Position numbers and translations under genes: made by a program. From assembly GCF_017308015.1 (NCBI RefSeq), contig NZ_JAFKFW010000024.1, positions 17,439 through 81,438 on the forward strand: a DNA stretch of 64,000 nucleotides, in the 5' to 3' direction. Origin of the DNA: Allobosea sp. GTDB taxonomy: Bacteria > Pseudomonadota > Alphaproteobacteria > Rhizobiales > Beijerinckiaceae. The notes beneath the pieces are model-generated. The model did no database searches. It saw only the letters and a program-made list of their open reading frames with translations, and was not told the origin of the DNA. Shown here one piece after another: positions 43,237-50,710 of the stretch (its first letter is position 1; the number at the start of each line of letters is the position of its first letter).

Positions 43237-44793
43237 TTAATCCGCCGCTTCGGTCTCGAACAGCTTCGGCATATGCGCCTGATACCAGCTCTTCAGCTCT
43301 TCGAGGGCGGGGTGGTCGAGGTTGCGGCGCAGATAGCCCTCGATACGCGGCAGGTGCTTCAGGTAGTCCGGCTTGCCGTCCCGCTTGTCGAGGCGGGCGA
43401 AGATGCCGGCGATCTTGGTGTTGCGCTGGGCGCCGAGGATGGCATAGGCGCGGGCGAAGCCGGCGAGGTCGAAATCCGGAGTATCGGCCCGGCGGGCGGC
43501 GCCATAGGCCGCGAGCAGCCGGAGTTCCAGCGAGGCCGGCACGTCGACGCGCGCATCCTGGCCGAGCGAGGCGAGGTCATAGGCAGGGTGGCCGAGCACC
43601 GCGTCCTGGAAATCGATCAGCCCGAGCTTCGCATGGCCTTCTCGGCCTTCCAGCCAGATCAGGTTCGGCGAGTGGTAGTCGCGCAGCGTCCAGGTCGACG
43701 GCTGGGCGAGGATCTCGTCGAAGAGCCTGCTCCAGATCCGCGCGAACTCGGCCTGCGTTACCGCCGGCAGCGTCACGCCGGCGATATGCGGGGCATACCA
43801 TTCCAGGATCAGCTCGGTCTCGATCGCCATGGCCTGGCGGTCATATTCGGGGATGGCGTGGTCGATCCCCTCGGCCACCGGGAGGATGGCGGGCAAGGTA
43901 TGGCGATGGAGATCGGCGAGCAGCCTCGCGGCCGCTTCGTAACGTTCGGCGATCGGCCGGCGCTCCGCGTCGATCACGCCCTCGCTGCCAAGGTTCTCGA
44001 TGACGAGCAGGCCGGTGGTCAGATCCTCGGCCAGGATTTCGGGTGCGGAGTAGCCGAGCGAGCGCAGGCCGCGATCCATCGCGACGAAGGCCTCGACATT
44101 CTCCGCGAGATGGGCGAGCGCGCTATAGGGCTTGCCAAGGCGGATCGGCGGGCCGTCCGGGCGTGGCGGCGAGATCATCAGCACCGAGGTCTCGCCATTC
44201 GGCCGGGTCAGGCGCTCATAGGCCCGGGTCGAGGCATCGCCGAGCATGAAGTCGCGGCGGGCATCGCCCCAGCCGGCCCCGTCGAGGAGGCGGCGCGAGG
44301 CGACCGCGATGGCGAGCCGCTGCTTCCAGAGCACGCCGCCGGAGAGATCGGCGATGCGGCCGGTTTCGGGATTATCGGGATCGACATCGAGCACGATGTC
44401 GAGACGGCGTCCGGCCGGCAGCCGCGTGCCGGCCCGGTCCGGCCATTCGACCAGCAGGATGAGGCGATCGAGATCCTCGACCAGCCCGATATCGTCGAGC
44501 TCGTCCGGCGAGCGCAGGCGGTAGAGATCGGCATGCAGGACCGTGCCTTGTCCAGTCTCGTAGCTCTGGACCAGCGTAAAGGTCGGACTCGGCGCCTCCA
44601 GCGCCGGATCATCGGCGAGCTCGCGCAGGATCGCGCGTGCCAGCAGCGACTTACCGGAGCCGAGATGGCCGGAGAGCGCGACGATATCGCCCGGCTTGAG
44701 GATGGCGGCAATATCGGCGGCGAGGCGCAGCGTTGCCGCCTCGTCCGCCAGCAGAAGCCGGTGCGTGCCGGCCTTGCGGGCTTCTTCCGTCAT
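43237..44793 (-). CDS. TsaE-AmgK fusion: t6A ATPase plus cell-wall sugar kinase
   Basis: This 518-residue protein joins two domains. Residues 1 to about 150 are TsaE, with the P-loop GHLGSGKS (42-49), the block APSPTFTLVQSYET, HADLYRL and LLVEWPDR. TsaE helps TsaB/TsaD make t6A37 in tRNA. Residues about 170-510 are an aminoglycoside-phosphotransferase-fold kinase matching AmgK, with the catalytic loop LRDYHSPNLIWL (Asp372) and the metal motif LIDFQDAVLG (Asp394). AmgK phosphorylates MurNAc and GlcNAc at C1. The fusion is known in Rhizobiales genomes. It overlaps divL by 4 nt (ATGA) and precedes murU. Confidence 0.92.
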   Translation of the reverse strand: MTEEARKAGTHRLLLADEAATLRLAADIAAILKPGDIVALSGHLGSGKSLLARAILRELADDPALEAPSPTFTLVQSYETGQGTVLHADLYRLRSPDELDDIGLVEDLDRLILLVEWPDRAGTRLPAGRRLDIVLDVDPDNPETGRIADLSGGVLWKQRLAIAVASRRLLDGAGWGDARRDFMLGDASTRAYERLTRPNGETSVLMISPPRPDGPPIRLGKPYSALAHLAENVEAFVAMDRGLRSLGYSAPEILAEDLTTGLLVIENLGSEGVIDAERRPIAERYEAAARLLADLHRHTLPAILPVAEGIDHAIPEYDRQAMAIETELILEWYAPHIAGVTLPAVTQAEFARIWSRLFDEILAQPSTWTLRDYHSPNLIWLEGREGHAKLGLIDFQDAVLGHPAYDLASLGQDARVDVPASLELRLLAAYGAARRADTPDFDLAGFARAYAILGAQRNTKIAGIFARLDKRDGKPDYLKHLPRIEGYLRRNLDHPALEELKSWYQAHMPKLFETEAAD

Positions 44794-47270
44794 TCGGCGG
44801 CATCCGAGAGTGGCACACCCTGTGCCGGGAAGACCGCGGTTACCCGCGTGCCGCGGCCAGGCGCGGAATCGAGTTCGACATGGCCGCCATGGAGCTCGAC
44901 GATCGAGCGGACGATGGACAGCCCGAGGCCAACGCCACGATGGCTTGACCCGAACGAATGGCTCTCAAAGCGCTCGAAGACCTTTTCCATGACCTCGGCC
45001 GGGATACCCCGGCCCTGATCAGCGACGGTGATCCGGATATCCCCACCCGTGCGTGTCGCGTTCACCGAGACCGTCTGGCCGGCGGAGGAGAAGCCGATGG
45101 CATTGGACAGCAGGTTGAACAGCACCTGACGCAGGCGCTTGCCGTCGGCGCGCAGAGGGCCTGTGCGCGCATCGATCTCGATCTTGAGATCGACCTTGCT
45201 GTCGGTCAGCCGGTCCTGAAGCCCCGAGGTGGCCTGCGCGATGGCGTCGGCCACGTCGACCTCCTGGATCTCGAGCGTCAGCGCGCCGTTGTCGATGGTG
45301 GCAAGGTCGAGGATGTCGTTGATGATGGCAAGCAGCGCACCGGACGAGCGCACGATATGGGAAGTGTAGTCGCGCTGCTTCTCATTGAGCGCGCCGACCG
45401 TCTCGGTGCCCAGCAATTGGGCGAAACCGATGATATTGGTGAGTGGCGAGCGCAATTCGTAAGAGACATGATGGACGAAGTCCTCGCGCAGGCGCGAGAC
45501 TTTCTCCAGCGCCTCGTTCTTCTCAGTCAGCGCCCGCTCGACATTCACGCTGGCCGTGACGTCGGCGAAGGAGATCAGTGTCGCGCCGTCCGGAAGGGGT
45601 GCGGCGGCCATGTCGAGCACCGTGCCGTCACGCCGCTCCAGGCGGCTGCTGTAATCCTCGCGCGCGTCGCGCACGCCGGTGACGACGCTGTGCAATTCGC
45701 TCCAGACCTCGTCTTGTGGATAAAGCGGCCGGCACAGGCGGATGACCTCGTCGATATGCGGCGCGCTGGCGGCGAGATCGCCGCCCTGAATGCGCCAAGC
45801 CTGGGCGAAGGCCGGATTGGAGAGCTTGAGTCGTCCGTCCGAGCCGAACACGGCGACGCCCTCGCGCAGCGAATCCAGCGTCTCGCGCTGGGTGCGGGAG
45901 AGCGCGTTGAAGCGCGATTCCAGCGTGAAGCGCTCGGTGACGTCATCATAGAGATAGGTCACGCCGCCCTGCGGATTGGGACTGGCGACGACATGGACGG
46001 TGCGCCCGTCCGGCAGGTACCACCAATCCTCGCTGGCGCGCGTCGCGGTATAGGCAGCCTGCGCCGCAGCTTTCCAGCTCCGGTAGTCGCCGAGCTCGGG
46101 CAGGCGGCGCTCGGCCCGCAGCCGGTCGAGAATCTCACCATCGGTAGGCTGCCCGTCGAGAAAGCCCGATTCCAGCGACCACAGCGCATCGAAGCCGGAA
46201 TTACGATAGACGAGGCGCTGGGTACCGTCGAAGACCGCAACTGCCGTCTTGAGCCGGTCGAGCGTGCGGACATGGGCATCCATCTGACGCTGGAGATCGG
46301 CCCGGGTCGCCTCCAGCTCGCTCATGTCGATCGCGAAGCCGGCATAGCCGGTGGCAGTGGGCAGTTCCATGATATCGAGCGTACGCCGCTGCCCCGAGAC
46401 CACGGCGGGCGCTCGCAAGGCAAAGGTCGCCCCCTCGCGCCGCGCCCGCGAGGCGGCGTCGCGCTCGGTCCGGTCCAGCAGTTCGAGCCCATTCTTGACG
46501 ACCGCAGCCGTATCGGCGGCCTCGACGGCACGGCCGTAAGCAGCGTTCACCCAGGTCAAGCGGCCATCGGCATTGCGCATCCAGGCAGGGTGCGGCAGCC
46601 CTGCGAGCAGACTGGAGAGCGCCGCATGACCGGCGGTCACGCGCTCGAGTTCGCCACGGAGCGTCATGACCTCGGCCCGTTCGCCCGTCACCTCGCGGAA
46701 GCGGATGACGGCGCGCCCGGCGACGGGACGTCCCTCGACATCGATGAAGGGGCCGGACTTGCTGCGCAACGTGATGTTGAACGCCTCGCCGCGCTCCTTG
46801 AGCGCATCGGTCGCCAGTTCCAGGCGCTTGGCATCGGCCGGCGGCGCCCAGCTCCCATAGGCGAGAGCGAGCGTCGCGCCGGGCGCTCCGAGGAAACCGC
46901 TATCGCCCTCGAAGACGGGCTGGGCATCGCGGCCTTTCCAGCTCACCACCACCTGGGGATCAGCGGCGAGCAGGATGGAGAGCCGTTCCTGGTGGCTTCG
47001 CGCCGCTTCGAGATCGGCCGCGAGCTTGGCTTCCCGCTGCTGCCAGCGCGTCCGCTCGCGCACATAGATCAATGACGTCGTCGTGGCGAAGACGGTCAGG
47101 CCCGCGAGGATCAGCGAAAGCCCGCCCGAACTCATGGCGTCGAAGGGGGCGGGCGCCAGCCATTCGCTACGCGCCATGGTCGGAACGGTAACCGACGCCG
47201 CCGCCAGTGCGGGCAGCAATGCGCGCGGACGCCAGCCGCCATCTCGCCCCTGTCGCCTCGCCCGTGCCAT
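44790..47270 (-). CDS. divL: DivL-like PAS histidine-kinase homologue with Tyr in place of the phospho-His
   Basis: The 826-residue protein has an N-terminal membrane segment (about 48-70), several PAS-like regions (about 90-580), then a HisKA domain. Its H-box reads FVHHVSYELRSPLTNIIG: Tyr604 (TAC at 45459-45461) replaces the phosphorylated His. The ATPase domain is intact by eye (NLLSNAIGFSS, DQGRGIP, GVGLGLSIVRSIVELHGG). This His-to-Tyr change defines DivL, a cell-pole protein that in Caulobacter binds DivK and controls CckA and hence CtrA. The gene also sits next to tsaE and ahcY, as divL does in related species. Confidence 0.9.
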   Translation of the reverse strand: MARARRQGRDGGWRPRALLPALAAASVTVPTMARSEWLAPAPFDAMSSGGLSLILAGLTVFATTTSLIYVRERTRWQQREAKLAADLEAARSHQERLSILLAADPQVVVSWKGRDAQPVFEGDSGFLGAPGATLALAYGSWAPPADAKRLELATDALKERGEAFNITLRSKSGPFIDVEGRPVAGRAVIRFREVTGERAEVMTLRGELERVTAGHAALSSLLAGLPHPAWMRNADGRLTWVNAAYGRAVEAADTAAVVKNGLELLDRTERDAASRARREGATFALRAPAVVSGQRRTLDIMELPTATGYAGFAIDMSELEATRADLQRQMDAHVRTLDRLKTAVAVFDGTQRLVYRNSGFDALWSLESGFLDGQPTDGEILDRLRAERRLPELGDYRSWKAAAQAAYTATRASEDWWYLPDGRTVHVVASPNPQGGVTYLYDDVTERFTLESRFNALSRTQRETLDSLREGVAVFGSDGRLKLSNPAFAQAWRIQGGDLAASAPHIDEVIRLCRPLYPQDEVWSELHSVVTGVRDAREDYSSRLERRDGTVLDMAAAPLPDGATLISFADVTASVNVERALTEKNEALEKVSRLREDFVHHVSYELRSPLTNIIGFAQLLGTETVGALNEKQRDYTSHIVRSSGALLAIINDILDLATIDNGALTLEIQEVDVADAIAQATSGLQDRLTDSKVDLKIEIDARTGPLRADGKRLRQVLFNLLSNAIGFSSAGQTVSVNATRTGGDIRITVADQGRGIPAEVMEKVFERFESHSFGSSHRGVGLGLSIVRSIVELHGGHVELDSAPGRGTRVTAVFPAQGVPLSDAAE

Positions 47271-47616
47271 CCTTACGTCCGTCGTCTCTCCGGCGGCTCA
47301 AGCCGCCCTATCCATCGGGCCCGTCGGAATCGGCCGGGGGAGCTGGCAGGGCTGCCATCTCCGGAGGGGCCGATCCACGCTCGCCACCACGCCAATCACA
47401 TCAGAGCTTTCGAGCCGGCCCGCGCATCGCGGCGGCCGAATCAGTCCCACTCTAATCATCGGTGGAGTCCGTCAGGAAGTGCTTAATGGCAGGTAAATCG
47501 TTCGATTCTCCGAACATGCCCAAAGTCGACGGAAGAATATCAAGCCCTAGAGGCTACGAGAGAAGACAGCACAATCTGTAGTGCTTTCAGAGGTGATTCC
47601 CGGAAGGCACAGCCAT
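47271..47616 (-). promoter_or_regulatory. Upstream region of divL with five GANTC sites
   Basis: This 346-bp gap has no gene I can support. GANTC methylation sites occur at 47327, 47438, 47465, 47504 and 47595. A TTAA-N7-TAAA sequence at 47483-47497 differs by one base from the CtrA full site TTAA-N7-TTAA. CcrM/CtrA control of a cell-cycle gene would fit, but this is inference. Confidence 0.4.
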
Positions 47617-47644
47617 GAAAAAAGGCCCGGCGCATGCCGGGCCT
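47617..47644 (-). terminator. Rho-independent terminator of ahcY
   Basis: A 9-bp GC-rich stem (AGGCCCGGC with GCCGGGCCT, 4-nt loop) lies 27 bp past the ahcY stop. On the minus strand it is followed by a run of six T. Confidence 0.93.
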
Positions 47645-47671
47645 CGTGATCGTCAGCGCTTTGGCGCCCTG

Positions 47672-49066
47672 TCAGTAGCGATAATGCTCGGGCTTGAACG
47701 GGCCGGCCTGCGGCACGCCGATATACTTCGCCTGGGCATCGTTGAGCTTGGTGAGCTTGGCGCCGACCTTGGCGAGGTGGAGCGCAGCGACCTTCTCGTC
47801 GAGGTGTTTCGGCAGGGTATAGACGTTGTTCTCGTAGTTCGCGTGGTGGTTCCAGAGTTCGATCTGGGCCAGCGTCTGGTTCGAGAACGAGCAGGACATC
47901 ACGAAGGACGGGTGGCCCGTGGCGTTGCCGAGGTTCACCAGGCGGCCTTCAGAGAGCAGGATGATGCGCTTGCCGTCGGGGAACTCGATCTCGTCGACCT
48001 GCGGCTTGACGTTGTCCCACTTGAAGTTCTTCAGGCCGGCGACCTGAATCTCCGAGTCGAAATGGCCGATATTGCAGACGATGGCGCGGTGTTTCATCGC
48101 GCGCATGTGGTCGACGGTGATGACGTCGAGATTGCCGGTGGCCGTGCAGAAGATGTCGCCGCGCGGGGCAGCGTCTTCCATGGTCACGACCTCATAGCCT
48201 TCCATCGCCGCCTGCAGGGCGCAGATCGGGTCGATCTCGGTGACGAGCACGCGGCAGCCGGCCTGGCGCAGCGAGGCGGCCGAGCCCTTGCCGACGTCGC
48301 CATAGCCGGCGACGACCGCGACCTTGCCCGACATCATGACGTCGGTGCCGCGGCGGATGGCGTCGACCAGCGACTCACGGCAGCCATAGAGGTTGTCGAA
48401 TTTCGACTTGGTGACGCTGTCGTTGACGTTGATCGCCGGGAACGGCAGGCGGCTGGCCTTGGCCAGTTCGTAGAGGCGATGCACGCCGGTGGTGGTCTCC
48501 TCGGAGACGCCCTTGATCGCGGCGCGGGTCTTGGTGAACCAGCCCGGATTGGCCTTGAGCTGGCGCTTGATCAGCGCGAAGAAGATCGTCTCTTCCTCAT
48601 TGCCCGGCTTGTCGAGGAACTCGGCCTTTCCGGCCTCGGCCTCGGCGCCGAGGATGATCAGCATGGTCAGGTCGCCGCCGTCGTCGAGGATCATGTTCGG
48701 CGTGCCGCCGTCGCCCCAGGTCGCGGTCTTCAGCACGTACTCCCAATACTCCTCCAGCGTCTCGCCCTTGATGGCGAAGACGGGGGTGCCGGTCGCGGCG
48801 ATCGCGGCCGCGGCATGGTCCTGGGTCGAGAAGATGTTGCAGGACGACCAGCGCACGTCGGCGCCGAGGTCCTTCAGCGTCTCGATCAGCACCGCGGTCT
48901 GGATGGTCATGTGCAGGCAGCCGGCAATGCGGGCGCCCTTGAGCGGGGCCTTGCCCTTGTTCTCGGCGCGGACCGCCATCAGGCCCGGCATCTCGTCCTG
49001 GGCCATGTTGATTTCCTTGCGGCCGTAATCCGCAAGCGAGATGTCCTTGACGATGTAATCCGACAC
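47672..49066 (-). CDS. ahcY: Adenosylhomocysteinase
   Basis: The 464-residue NAD-dependent enzyme hydrolyses S-adenosylhomocysteine to adenosine and homocysteine. Clear blocks are [40 protein letters not shown], the NAD motif [19 protein letters not shown], and the C-terminal PFKPEHYRY. The GTG at 49066 is taken as the start because GGAG lies 6 nt upstream and the product then starts MSDYIVKDI as in homologues. An in-frame TTG at 49078 is less likely. Upstream lies a perfect palindrome (49138-49157). A strong terminator follows. Confidence 0.97.
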   Translation of the reverse strand: MSDYIVKDISLADYGRKEINMAQDEMPGLMAVRAENKGKAPLKGARIAGCLHMTIQTAVLIETLKDLGADVRWSSCNIFSTQDHAAAAIAATGTPVFAIKGETLEEYWEYVLKTATWGDGGTPNMILDDGGDLTMLIILGAEAEAGKAEFLDKPGNEEETIFFALIKRQLKANPGWFTKTRAAIKGVSEETTTGVHRLYELAKASRLPFPAINVNDSVTKSKFDNLYGCRESLVDAIRRGTDVMMSGKVAVVAGYGDVGKGSAASLRQAGCRVLVTEIDPICALQAAMEGYEVVTMEDAAPRGDIFCTATGNLDVITVDHMRAMKHRAIVCNIGHFDSEIQVAGLKNFKWDNVKPQVDEIEFPDGKRIILLSEGRLVNLGNATGHPSFVMSCSFSNQTLAQIELWNHHANYENNVYTLPKHLDEKVAALHLAKVGAKLTKLNDAQAKYIGVPQAGPFKPEHYRY

Positions 49067-49137
49067 GGGTGGCTCCAATCGCTCAGCCTGAATGTGGCGC
49101 GCTCTCTAGCAGCGCGCGGAGCGAAACGCAATCAAAG

Positions 49138-49157
49138 ATATAAAGATGTCTTTATAT
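49138..49157. promoter_or_regulatory. Perfect 20-bp palindrome upstream of ahcY, SahR-like operator candidate
   Basis: ATATAAAGA-TG-TCTTTATAT is an exact inverted repeat 72-91 bp before the ahcY GTG. It resembles, from memory, the AT-rich palindromes attributed to the ArsR-family SAH-responsive regulator SahR upstream of ahcY and met genes. No sahR gene is in the window. Confidence 0.6.
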
Positions 49158-49171
49158 GCGCCCCAGAACCG

Positions 49172-49396
49172 TCAACACGGCCCGGTCTTGCGCCCAATCC
49201 CAGGGCTTTCCATTCCAGCCAAGTCCACGGCTTTCGGAAGCGACCTGGAGGCGTCCAGAATCTCAATTCCCGGCAACGGTCCTTCGGCATCGAAATCCAA
49301 CACGATGCCGGGCCGCACTTCGACGCTTTCTGAGACGGCGCTGGAACCGAAATAGAGATAGAAGGCATCGGCTTCTGGATCGTACGTGCTCTTCAT
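49172..49396 (-). CDS. DUF2283 family small protein, translationally coupled to HPr
   Basis: The 74-residue protein begins MKSTYDPEADAFYLYFG, the hallmark of DUF2283 (YDPEADALYIRF-like). It continues with VEVRPGIVLDFDAEG and LPGIEILDAS. Its ATG at 49396 overlaps the ptsH stop (ATGA) and has GAGGGGG upstream inside ptsH, so it is a real and co-translated gene. The C-terminal part after about residue 58 is less typical. The family has no defined function. Its place directly after HPr in a regulatory PTS operon is unusual. Confidence 0.8.
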   Translation of the reverse strand: MKSTYDPEADAFYLYFGSSAVSESVEVRPGIVLDFDAEGPLPGIEILDASRSLPKAVDLAGMESPGIGRKTGPC

Positions 49397-49707
49397 TCCC
49401 CCTCGCCGAACTTGTCGGCGATCAGGGCTGCGAGCGCATCTAGCGCCGGTTTTGCCTCGGCGCCCGTGGCAACGATGGTGATCATCGAGCCGATCCCGGC
49501 GCCGAGCGTGAGCACGCCCATGATCGAGGTGGCACCGACCGTCTCGCCGCAGCGGCTCACGGTGATGTCGGCCTCGTAGCGGGCGGCACATTGCACGAAC
49601 TTCGCCGTGGCGCGGGCGTGCAGCCCTTTCTTGTTGACGATCTGGAACTCGCCGTAGAGAGCGCCGGCAGGAATCTCGACTTCGGGGCAGTCGCAGTCTT
49701 CGTCCAT
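49393..49707 (-). CDS. ptsH: HPr-type phosphocarrier protein of the regulatory PTS
   Basis: The 104-residue protein has the HPr active-site block KKGLHARATAKFV with phospho-acceptor His30. It also has the HprK target region GATSIMGVLTLGA with Ser61 (equivalent of Ser46). It carries phosphate from enzyme I to EIIA and is a substrate of HprK. No enzyme I gene is in the window. A 20-residue N-terminal extension (MDEDCDCPEVEIPAGALYGE) is acidic and contains Cys-x-Cys. The start is supported by GAGAGGGGCGG upstream. It lies 18 bp after the EIIA gene. Confidence 0.93.
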   Translation of the reverse strand: MDEDCDCPEVEIPAGALYGEFQIVNKKGLHARATAKFVQCAARYEADITVSRCGETVGATSIMGVLTLGAGIGSMITIVATGAEAKPALDALAALIADKFGEGE

Positions 49708-49725
49708 CCGCCCCTCTCGGCGCCG

Positions 49726-50127
49726 CTACTTGCCGGCCAGCACGCGGCTGGCAACCGTGATGTATTTCCGCCCCGCATCCTGCGCGCTGGTGACGGCTTC
49801 GTCGAGGGTCTTTTCCTCGCGCACGCTGGCGAGCTTGATCAGCATCGGCAGATTCACGCCCGCCACGACGTCAATGCGGCCGGGCTCCATTACCGAGATC
49901 GCCAGGTTCGAGGGCGTACCGCCGAACATGTCGGTGAGAATGATGACGCCGCGATCGGTCTCGACCTGCTCGACGGCCGCTATGATATCGCGGCGACGGC
50001 TCTCCATGTCGTCATCGGGTGCGATGGCGATGGTGGCGAGGTTCTTTTGAGGGCCGACGACGTGTTCGAGCGCAGCGCGGAACTCCGTCGCCAAATGCCC
50101 ATGCGTCACGAGGACCAGTCCGATCAT
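49726..50127 (-). CDS. PTS EIIA component, mannose family (regulatory)
   Basis: The 133-residue protein starts MIGLVLVTHGHLATEF. His9 in VTHG matches the phosphorylated His of mannose-type EIIA. The later block VIILTDMFGGTPSNLA is a family signature. There are no EIIB/EIIC sugar transport genes near, so it belongs to the transport-free regulatory PTS known in Rhizobiales, which works with HPr and HprK and influences ChvG/ChvI and carbon use. It lies 108 bp after hprK. Confidence 0.92.
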   Translation of the reverse strand: MIGLVLVTHGHLATEFRAALEHVVGPQKNLATIAIAPDDDMESRRRDIIAAVEQVETDRGVIILTDMFGGTPSNLAISVMEPGRIDVVAGVNLPMLIKLASVREEKTLDEAVTSAQDAGRKYITVASRVLAGK

Positions 50128-50235
50128 TCAATCCAGCACCGGAGAGCGCCACAAGCGCTCGGACAAGGTCGCGGTTTATGCGTCAGGAGCGCGGCATGCG
50201 CAAGCCGTCGACCGTCAAACTTGTCGAAATGGTGG

Positions 50236-50703
50236 TTAGCGCTCGCCCTCTGTGAATAAGTCCAAGGCGTTCAACGCAAGCCTTTCGTCACCGGCGCGGC
50301 CCGTCATGCGCAAGCGCGGGAGGTCGATGCCGGCAAGACTGTCGACGAGATCCTCGGGTTCGGGCATGCGCGCCGGCGCCTCGGCCGAGAGATCGACGAT
50401 GAGCCGGACCACAACCGCACCGGTATGAGGTTCCGGCGTCAACCCCAGGCCGCGTCGCTCGATGATGCCTTCCAGGGGCGCAACCGGCCGTGCCACCAGC
50501 CGCCCCCCCTTTGCCGCGAGCTCCACCCGATCGTCGGCGACGAGCCGTGCGAAGCGATTGCCTTGCGCGGCCAGCGCGATCAGCGCGAGCGCGAGCGTCG
50601 ACTTGCCACTGCCCGAGGCGCCTCGGATCAGAACCCCGGCTTCACCGATGGCGATGGCGGTCGCGTGAATGCGGGTTCGTTCGCGTGCAGGCATCGCAGC
50701 CAT
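50236..50703 (-). CDS. hprK: Short HPr kinase/phosphorylase
   Basis: The protein of about 155 residues has the P-loop RGASGSGKST (27-36), LVADDRVEL and the HprK block IIERRGLGL. It consists only of the kinase domain. The N-terminal half of Gram-positive HprK is absent, as in other alphaproteobacteria. It phosphorylates HPr on Ser61. Several in-frame ATGs (50721, 50703, 50694) are possible. The gene follows chvG by 7 bp with the start used. Confidence 0.9.
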   Translation of the reverse strand: MAAMPARERTRIHATAIAIGEAGVLIRGASGSGKSTLALALIALAAQGNRFARLVADDRVELAAKGGRLVARPVAPLEGIIERRGLGLTPEPHTGAVVVRLIVDLSAEAPARMPEPEDLVDSLAGIDLPRLRMTGRAGDERLALNALDLFTEGER

Positions 50704-50710
50704 ACCGGCA

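Noticed and set aside
44958-47075. 705-codon plus-strand frame opposite divL
   Set aside because: It mirrors the DivL codons, has no domain pattern and no ribosome site. The same holds for long frames opposite addB (40934-42610), ahcY (47615-49333), chvG (50669-52615), pckA (54450-56069) and dctM (58411-60630).
49067-49137. SAH or SAM riboswitch in the ahcY leader
   Set aside because: I saw a hairpin-like GCGCGC repeat, but no conserved SAH- or SAM-riboswitch core. The AT-rich palindrome further upstream explains regulation better.
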